Shown here: in pieces, positions 12,801 through 21,800 of the stretch
How the letters are laid out: every line of letters begins with the position of its first letter
How positions within the stretch are numbered: position 1 is the first letter of the stretch
Assembly (NCBI GenBank): GCA_035048485.1
Contig: CM068587.1
Location: forward strand, 26,492,534-26,556,533
DNA from: Pteria penguin
Taxonomy: Eukaryota; Mollusca; Bivalvia; Pterioida; Pteriidae
Length of the DNA stretch: 64,000 nt
Direction of reading: 5' to 3'
Notes under the pieces: generated by a model
The model's input: the letters and a program-made list of their open reading frames with translations, nothing else
What the model was told of the DNA's origin: nothing
The model's database searches: none
Made by a program: the position numbers and the translations under genes

Positions 12801-15800
12801 TTAATTATACAATGAGGATAACTTTATATTATTAATTTGTAAAATTGAAAAAGCACTTGTTAAGATGAAAAAGCCTGAGACATTCAACTGATTTAAGTAA
12901 ATCAATCTGAACATTACATGAGCACATGTTCTCATTTTAATTTCCAGGTGTTAAATAAATGTTCTAGCTGAATGCATTGAATGGCACAGTGACATAGCAT
13001 CAGCATAATGTTGTGTATAACTATAACATGGTCCATTCATTCCATTATTGATATTTTTTGTTGTTTTGCTCACAGCGAAAGATTTTATTGCCATAAATAC
13101 AGGTACATTTTGTTGGTTTCTGTTTTTAAAGTGAAAGTGTATCAAAAAGTATTTAGAAATGTTTCATTGTAACGAATTTCTTGGTTGTAGAACTTCCACA
13201 ATTTGGGAATATCAGTGGCATTTTACCTCAAATGAGGAAATGAGAAGAAGAGAGAGAGAGCGTAGAAATATGCATGCTAAAAGGCAAAGAGAGTTCTTTC
13301 AGAATTATTATAAAAATCGACACAGTACTAGTGATAAAGAGTTTTGGGAGAATTATTATAAGGAAAGAGATGGTTGGTATAATGATAAAAGATCTAGACA
13401 CCATTATGACTATGACTGGAATAAGTGGAGTACCATCTTTGAACATAATAGACATAGAATGGATAATTCGAGAAGACAGGAGAGAATATGGGAAAAAATG
13501 GAAAAACATGAGAGAAGACGTCAAAGCAGAGGATATTCCAATGGAAGAACCACTGAAGAGGAATTAAAGGATAAACTTAAGTTTGATTTTTTTAACAGCG
13601 GACAAGGAAATGAGACAAATTCAAATAAAGATAAACATTGGAAAGATGAAAGTGTTGGAGTATTTTGGGCTTCTTTTTGGTCTGCACTGTTTTTAATTAG
13701 TTTCACTATTAGGTAAGTATTAATATTTGAATGAAAGTAATGATGTTTAGGACTTTTCATCTTTTTAGCTCCCCATAGCTGAGAGAGTTATTGTTATGAT
13801 CATTCTTTTGTCATCTTTCATTTTCAACTTCTTGTAAACCACTTAATGTATATGAATGAAGTCTTGGTTATATGATCCTTAGGAAAAGGAGATGCAGATA
13901 TGATCAAATGGTGGTTATTGCATTTCAGTAAAGGGCAATAGGGGCTAAAACTGAATAAAAATAGCTAAATCTTCAAAATTCTACATGAGGAACACAAGTC
14001 AAATGACTTGATATTTAATATGGAATATATTCTTATATGTTCATAAGTCACGTATTTAGTCTACTGAATTAGCATGTTGTATCGCTTTTATTCAAAGACC
14101 CTGCTGCAGTGTTTGGCCCCATGAAAGAGACTATCATTTTTTGCATAGGCGTGGGGAATATCTTTAAAAAATTTTGCAAGAACCAAGATATCATATTTGG
14201 TACACAGCATCTGTAAGATATGCAGTGTCAAGTTTGTTTTAATAAAAGGCTTTTTGAAATGTTTTGTACCACTCTAGGACTGATTTCTCCAACTCTCTCC
14301 ATTGATTATAATAAATCAATGAAAAACAAAACAATAGATAAATTCAAATTCATTGATTTATTACGAACAGGATAATTCCAAATTAGGATACGTATAACGC
14401 AATGTCGAGATGTTAATACTATAAGTTATACATATATATACATACATGTATATATACATACATACACACATATATATATAAATATATATATATACATACA
14501 CACATACATACACATACACACATACACATACAAATACATATATACACTCATATATAATCATTTCAATATCTTCAAACAGATTTTAAAAGCATTTTAAATA
14601 CCCAGATACAAAATAAACAAAACATTTCAAATTGACAAGTAAATAGATTATTGCATCACAGCAAATCACCCAAAAACACATAATCCTTATAATTAAATTA
14701 ATAGTTCGAACTATTTTAAAACTAAAATTAGTTGTAATCAAAAAAAAAAATCTAAGCATGATAAAACTTTTCATGAAAATTATATAAAATTTATCAAAAA
14801 TTGGTATAGACGTGTGTACGACAGAGCGTTTACGTGTCGAATGAACCAACCTAGAACAACTCGCACGCTTGGCGGGAAAATAAAATGACCATATAATAAT
14901 CTCGAAACTAAGAGAAATTAATTTCATTCTAATTCACTTCGTTTAAACGAATGAAATTATATTTCTCCAACTCTCTCCATTGATTATAATAAATCAATGA
15001 AAAACAAAACAATAGATAAATTCAAATTCATTGATTTATTACGAACAGGATAATTCCAAATTAGGATACCTATAACGCAATATCGAAACGACAAAGAACG
15101 GGAGATTTATATACATATACAATATTAAAGTATAGTTATTATAATTTTTTATAAAAACATAATGTAAATTTTCAAAATTATAACCACTTTCCAAAACAAC
15201 TAAATGCCTAAACATTTAGAGACTGATAATCTTTTACATAAATCATCTTTAATATAACCGTCTTTTGCATTTTCCGATCGCCAACGCCCATGTCGTTTAA
15301 ACAAGCGATCAGGGACGCCCCTATTAGCTGCCGAAGTTGCACCTCCGGATCTTAAACTATGCAACCCATATTGCTTTATGTCTGGAACTAAAGGCGAAAA
15401 AGCTTCAATAAAAAGTTCTCTCATGCGTGAATAAGTCAATGGTTTGTTCAAATTTCGAAAAACATAACCATGTTCAGATTTATTTACATTCTGAAACAAA
15501 AATGTATCAGACGAATATATATTCAAATAAACAAAATATTCTTCCATATTTTTGACAGGACATAACGGAGATTTAGTGCGCGAAATAACAACCCAATTTC
15601 CATCTCGATAAATATCTGTTTTACTTTTCTCTATGAAAATTGCCATATGCGTATTGAAGAATTCTACATCAACTTTCTTTAAATTTAAAAGCTCAGATAC
15701 TCTAAAAAAATCCGGCGTAAGAAACAAGACAAGCAACAATAATTCTTTGGTTATAAAGATTTCCTTTACAATATAAATTATCGTACATTTTTTGTAATAA

Positions 15801-18800
15801 TTCTGGAGTAATGGGTTCTTTCTTGGAAACTGGCTTGCTCAAAGTCCTCTTCGCCCCTTCTAAAACATTCCTCACTAAATCTGAATCCGTTGGCGAACAA
15901 ACATTTATAAAATTATGCACCCATTTAATAGCATAAAACGCACTAAGAACAGGACTGGGTGATCTGCTGGTCTGCACTAAACTTGCAAGATATAACGCAA
16001 CATGAAAAGCATTAGCAGGTAGAATTTCATCCCCAGAAATGCCATGTGCACGGGCCCACACTTTCCATCGATTGAAAGAATTATAATAGCCTCGAATCAT
16101 CTCGGTTGATTTGCTCTGAACCAATAAATCGGGCAATAGATCAACTTTATCTGCTAAAGCTTCAGGTAGCGTATCAATATTTTGTTTAAACGCCTGCAAA
16201 AAGAGACGTAAAAAGATATCCATTATAAATAAATGCATAAAATAATCCCAAATATAAAGCTATATATATATACAAATCATATATACAAATTCATATGCAC
16301 TTAATTCTGCATGCATGCATACATATCTGTACTACAAGTATATGATTTTCAATCATGTTGAATTATTCACTGATAATCCAGTTTTAAAGCCAACATTCTG
16401 AATGGCAAATCTATTCTACCAAATATTCCTGTATATAAACCAGGAATATAAAATTTTTTATATGTTGGCAACTCCAAGCATCCCACCACCTCATCAATAA
16501 AACCACCACCATTTACAGAAATCAGTGGCCAAAAACTGGCCGATTTCCATTCAGGAATAACTACAGTACAACATGCTCTGCACTGCTTCATATACTTTAA
16601 CATTCTGGCGATCAAACTAATAGGAGGAACCATCCAACCGTTCACTCCATGCCAGTCAACCGTAAATGCGTCAACTCCAATCGCACATGGAGTCCAAAAT
16701 CTAGAATAAAATACAGGTAGCTTAGCGTTTTGATCACATGCGAAAAAATCTATTTCATGAGGTCCCCAAAGGGAATCAATATAAGCAAATACACTGTCAG
16801 CTATAGACCAGTCGTCAAAATCTATAAACTTGCTGATACAATCTGCATTCTGATTCAAAGAGCGCGGAACCCATTGAATATCTAATTTCACATTTGAAAT
16901 AAAACAAAATCTAAATATAGATAATGCAATCTCTAATAAATCTGAATTCATGCTACCCCTATCAATAATTCTAATTACATTTTGATTATCAGAAAACCAC
17001 TTCACTTGTTTATTTGTAAAAAAATCTTTCAATGAAAAAAGCACTCTTTTTACAGCCATCAGCTCTCTCCATGTAGAACTACGTGATCTCTCGTGCTCTG
17101 ACCACATACCATGAGCTGTACTACATGGATTTTCAACAATGTATCCACCATAAGCCAAAGAACTAGCATCACTATAAGCAATGACATAATTAGAAAAATC
17201 TGAAACAAATGATTTTTCATTTAAAAGATTCACATTTTTCTTCCAAAATTGCAACATACTCAAACTTTGCTTTGAAAGATGAATATTAGTCTCCCAAGAA
17301 GTAGCTGTCAAAACATCAATGCTGAGTGATTTCGTCATAAGATAAACGAAATTACCTATAACATAATGCATGGAAATAATTTGCCCTATGATACTCGCAA
17401 CCTTGCGAACATGAATTGAATGAACTTTGTCAAAATGAGATAAAACAGCATCAATGCTAGTATGTAATTTCTCTAATCTACGCTCGGGAATTTTTAAAAT
17501 ACCCAACTCTGAATCAATATAAATTCCCAAAAATTGAATTTGCTTTGCTGGCAACCACATAGATTTTTCATTTTTGGGAACAAAACCACATTTTAAAAGA
17601 TCCTCTTTCATATCTAAAGCCATCTTCTGGCAAAAATCAAAATTTTGATGTACACCCAAACCATCATCTAAATACATCAAAACTTGCTTACCCTCACCTC
17701 TCCATTTCTTGATCAATGGTCTTGTCAATTTGGTAAAAATATAACATGCGGAATTAAGGCCAAAGGGTAACACCAAAAATCTGAAATATCTAACTTTCCG
17801 ATCAAAAATCCATGAAAATCCTAAAAACTTAATGTGCTGGTCACAAATATCGAGATGATGGTAAGCGGAATGAAGATCAAATTTGAAGAAAAAACTATTT
17901 TTCGAAATAAATTGCATAGCAATTTTGATATCTTCAAACTTCACTTTGTTTTTTCATAAATGTTTATTCACATGCCTAAGGTCTAAAATAAGTCTCTTTT
18001 TTCCATTAGATTGAACAGAAACGGTAAGCGGATTTACAACATACGGAGCGGTCGAACACTCTTGTATCAATCCGCGAGCCAAAAGGTCACGAATCGCTTC
18101 ACACACAAAATTGGCATTCTGTAATGCAGAACTATTGTTATTTAAAATAACTGATGGAGGCATAGAATAAAAAGGGATCTTATATCCATTTTCTATAGCA
18201 TCAAGTATAAAATCATATGCATTAATTTGTCTCCAAAAAGAAATACAAGACTTGAGACGACCTTTTACAATAATTTGAGCTTGACCTTGTTCATACTCAT
18301 GATATTCATGTGTAAAAGTTTGATTACAAAACTTAATATCAGAATACTCATCTTTTAATTCATTCTGCCTTGGATTTGGTTGCTGATGGTTTTGAGCTAA
18401 ATGGGCATTGGTTTCTCCAATGTGAATGAGAAAAACGCTTCTTGCTCTGAGAATTTTGAGAATTAGATTTATTTTTCTTCTTTTTAATTGCCCTAGATTC
18501 AGCTTTAATAATTTTTGACTCATCTTCAGTGTCGCTAGCAACCGGATTTGCCTCATATTGTCTAACAGTTTCCCAACCGGCTTCGCTCCCATCAGCTATT
18601 TTGATCAATTTATTCCTCTTGGACAATTTATCCTTTACATTCGACACAAGTTCATCAGCGTATTGATATTTAGAGTTTTGTAAGGCCCATGACAATTGAT
18701 CTAAATCTTCAAGAATGTCAGAATTAAAAGCATGTTGCACCCTGTTTCCCTCGTATTTCCATTTGATTTGAGATTCAGACTTAAGTTTTTTTACAGCTTG

Positions 18801-21800
18801 AGCAGAACCTCTCACCTCACTTTTTAACTCCAAAAGTTCTCTTTTTAATGAATCTCCTTGTCTTTCTACTTTTTCTAAAATATCTTCTAAAGAAACACGA
18901 GAAGATTGCGTAGACTCCATAGAATTTATCAAAAATTGGTATAGACGTGTGTACGACAGAGCGTTTACGTGTCGAATGAACCAACCTAGAACAACTCGCA
19001 CGCTTGGCGGGAAAATAAAATGACCATATAATAATCTCGAAACTAAGAGAAATTAATTTCATTCTAATTCACTTCGTTTAAACGAATGAAATTATATTTT
19101 TTAAATATTTTTCATACTGTCTGTTAATTAATATTGTAAACAAGGAATTGAAAACAAAAGTATTTAGTGTTATATAAGTGTTCATTTAGGGGCAGAAAGC
19201 CTTTTATGCAAACATTGCCGAAATAGTGACATGAAAAGTTAGAATTTTTTCAGAATTATTACTTTCCATGGTATGATTTTTATACGCGGTCAAAGACTGG
19301 CACATTATATTATGGCGTTGTCCGCCCCGGGTCATGTTTTCTGAACTGTTTTCTTCAGTCTTTTAAGGTAATGGATTGAAACTTGGCATATAACTTTATA
19401 TCAATGATGGTAAGTACCATTTTGCATTTTGGTATGATTGACGTGGTTTTGCCAGAGTTATGGCCCTGGAACCTAGAAAATTTCAAGGATTTCACAATTT
19501 TCCAGACTTTTAGCTGCAGTGTTTCAAAGTATTGGATTAAAATTTGGCATATAACTGTATATCAATGAGGGTAAGTGCCAGTTGGCATTTCTGTTTGATT
19601 GACATGGTTTTGCCAGAGTTAAAGCCCTTCAAGAATTTTACAGTTTTCCAGACTTTTTTCTGCAGGCTTTCAAGGTATTGAATTGAACCTTGGCATATAT
19701 CAATGAGGATAGGTACCAGATTGCTTTTTTTTATGACTGACTTGGTTTTGCCAGAGTTATGGCCTTTGAACTTAGAAAATTTCAAGGATTTTACAGTTTT
19801 TCTGACTTTTTTCTGCAGCCTTTCAAGGTTTTGGGTTGAAACTTGGCATATAACTTTATATCAATAAGGGTAGGTTCCAGTTTGCATTTCAGTATAATTG
19901 ACTTGGTTTTGCTAGAGTTATCAGTGGCAGATCCAGGATTTCCGAAAGGGGGGAGTTGGCCCACATGTGTATTAACCAAACTACTCAGCCATTTTTGGTG
20001 ACAAATCTGAATTTTTTACTTTTAGATATGTGGTGAAAAGGGGGGCCCGGGTCCCCTCTCTAAATTTGCCACTGGTTATAGCCCTTGAACTGAGAAAGTT
20101 TCAAGGATTTTATAATTTTCTCGACTTTTTTCTGCAGTCTTTCAAGGGTAGGTACCAGTTCATATTTTGGTATGATTGACTTGATTTTTTGGAAGAGTTA
20201 TGGTTCCTGAACTAAGAAATTTGAATTTTCACTGATAGCATAATATCAGTTTCTGTGGGATATAATTACTTCACTAATTATGATTTGATTTTATAAAACT
20301 TATACAGAATACTCTGATAAAACAAAAGAATATGCCTCTCGATTTCGAAAATATCCCTTTTGCCAGTACAGAGTTATGGGTCTTTGATTTTTTTATTTTC
20401 GAACAAATTTTAGAAAATGATTTGTGGCAAACTGGGACATCGGCCCAGATAGCTCAGTTGGTAGAGCATCCGCCTTGTTAGCGGAAGGTCCTGGGTTCGA
20501 GTCCCGGTCTGGCCAATGATTTTTCAACCTTCCTGCTACAGTTTGGAGGTTCCACCAACTCTCATCAGTTGGCAGAGGTTGTATGCCACTGTGAGAGGAG
20601 GACTTGGTGTGAGGTTTCGGGGAAACCTCAAATTGGCAGGGGAGGTGTGTGGCAGACTGGGACATCGACCCAGATAGCTCAGTTGGTAGAGCATCCGGCT
20701 TGTTACTGGAAGGTCCTGGGTTCGAGTCCTGGTCTGGCCAATGATTTTTCAACCTTCCTGCTACAGATTAAAGATTCATATCTCACTCAATCTCTTTCAA
20801 ATTTAAATTTGTGCGAGAATTATGTATGACCTTTAATATAAATATATATATTACAGGTTTTTATTTCTTCTGTGTTCTTACATTTTTGCAGAGACATATA
20901 TACACAGTAGTATATATGTCTCTGATTTTTGACATAGAAGAAAAAAGGGGTGGGGTTTGAATTTTTCTTGGCCATAACTTCTTACTGCCTTTATGGATTT
21001 CAATAATTTTACACAGGTATGTTGCCCTGGGTCAAAGGATGTGTTATCTTGAGAAGTGAATAATTTAGAAAAGGGGAGACTCCTTACTTTAAAATTTTTC
21101 CCGCCAAACTAAGCGAAAGGCGTATTATGCCACGCTAGGCGTTGCTCTTGTTGGCTCAGGTGATTATTACTCGTTACAATATGCTGTGGTGAACGCGTGG
21201 AACGCAGAAAATACCTCCTCGTGTATAAATAGTGCGTCGATATTTAGAAAAAGCGTGATTAGATTTACTTTTAGTACTTATAGTTCATATTGTACGAGTC
21301 AATACAAGATAAGTTTGATCAGATGAGAAAATAGATGTGCCGTTATTCCATCGATTTAGACGAGTTATATTCATGCGCTGGAGGACATGCAGTCTTTCCG
21401 AATACTCGACGGAAAGTCCCGAAAAAGTACGATTGACATTATTGTGTAGCTGTGCCGTAATTTAAGAAGTACACTACTAGTCCGTACTAGTATCCGTTGT
21501 ATTATAATTAATAAAACTTGAGAATATCGCTTCTTTTTATAGCAGTGGAATTCAAAGTACTCTACAATCTTCTCGTCACAACGATAAACAAACGTCTTGG
21601 TAGTTGTTGATGTGTAATGCTACTAAAAATAGCCAGTTATTTATAGATCTACATGTGTAGACGTGGTTTTCCCCAAATGTACATGTACAGCGGGAGACTG
21701 TCCAGATTGCTAATTTCACACTACTGTCAAGATCAAAAGTGATAAGAGAGAATGAGAGAACTATATAGTACGAGACGGAGACGTACAGGGGTGTACAGGG

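Larger units (their letters stand above)
14283..19099 (-). mobile_element. Tyrosine-recombinase (DIRS-order, PAT/Ngaro-like) retrotransposon
   Basis: A 4.8 kb element inserted antisense in intron 4 of the J-protein gene. Read on the minus strand the order is: repeat A1 (19099-18923), gag-like frame, pol frame with RT and RNase H, tyrosine recombinase, repeat B1 (15087-14961), repeat A2 (14964-14788), spacer with a CATA microsatellite, repeat B2 (about 14409-14283). Two different repeats in the order A-ORFs-B-A-B are the split direct repeats typical of PAT and Ngaro elements. There is no integrase or LTR. No target duplication is seen, as expected for a recombinase-integrated element. One stop (pol) and one frameshift (recombinase) break the coding region, so this copy is probably inactive although young-looking. 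Confidence 0.87.

Noticed and set aside
13228..13524. Minus-strand frame of 98 codons
   Set aside because: Antisense shadow of exon 4 of J-protein copy 1, which has better composition, domain order and splice sites.
14361..14561. Minus-strand frame rich in Tyr, Val and Cys
   Set aside because: Translation of a CATA/TA microsatellite.
20393..20752. Minus-strand frame containing DSNPGPSS-type repeats
   Set aside because: Reverse translation of the two tRNA-like units; a well-known kind of false gene.
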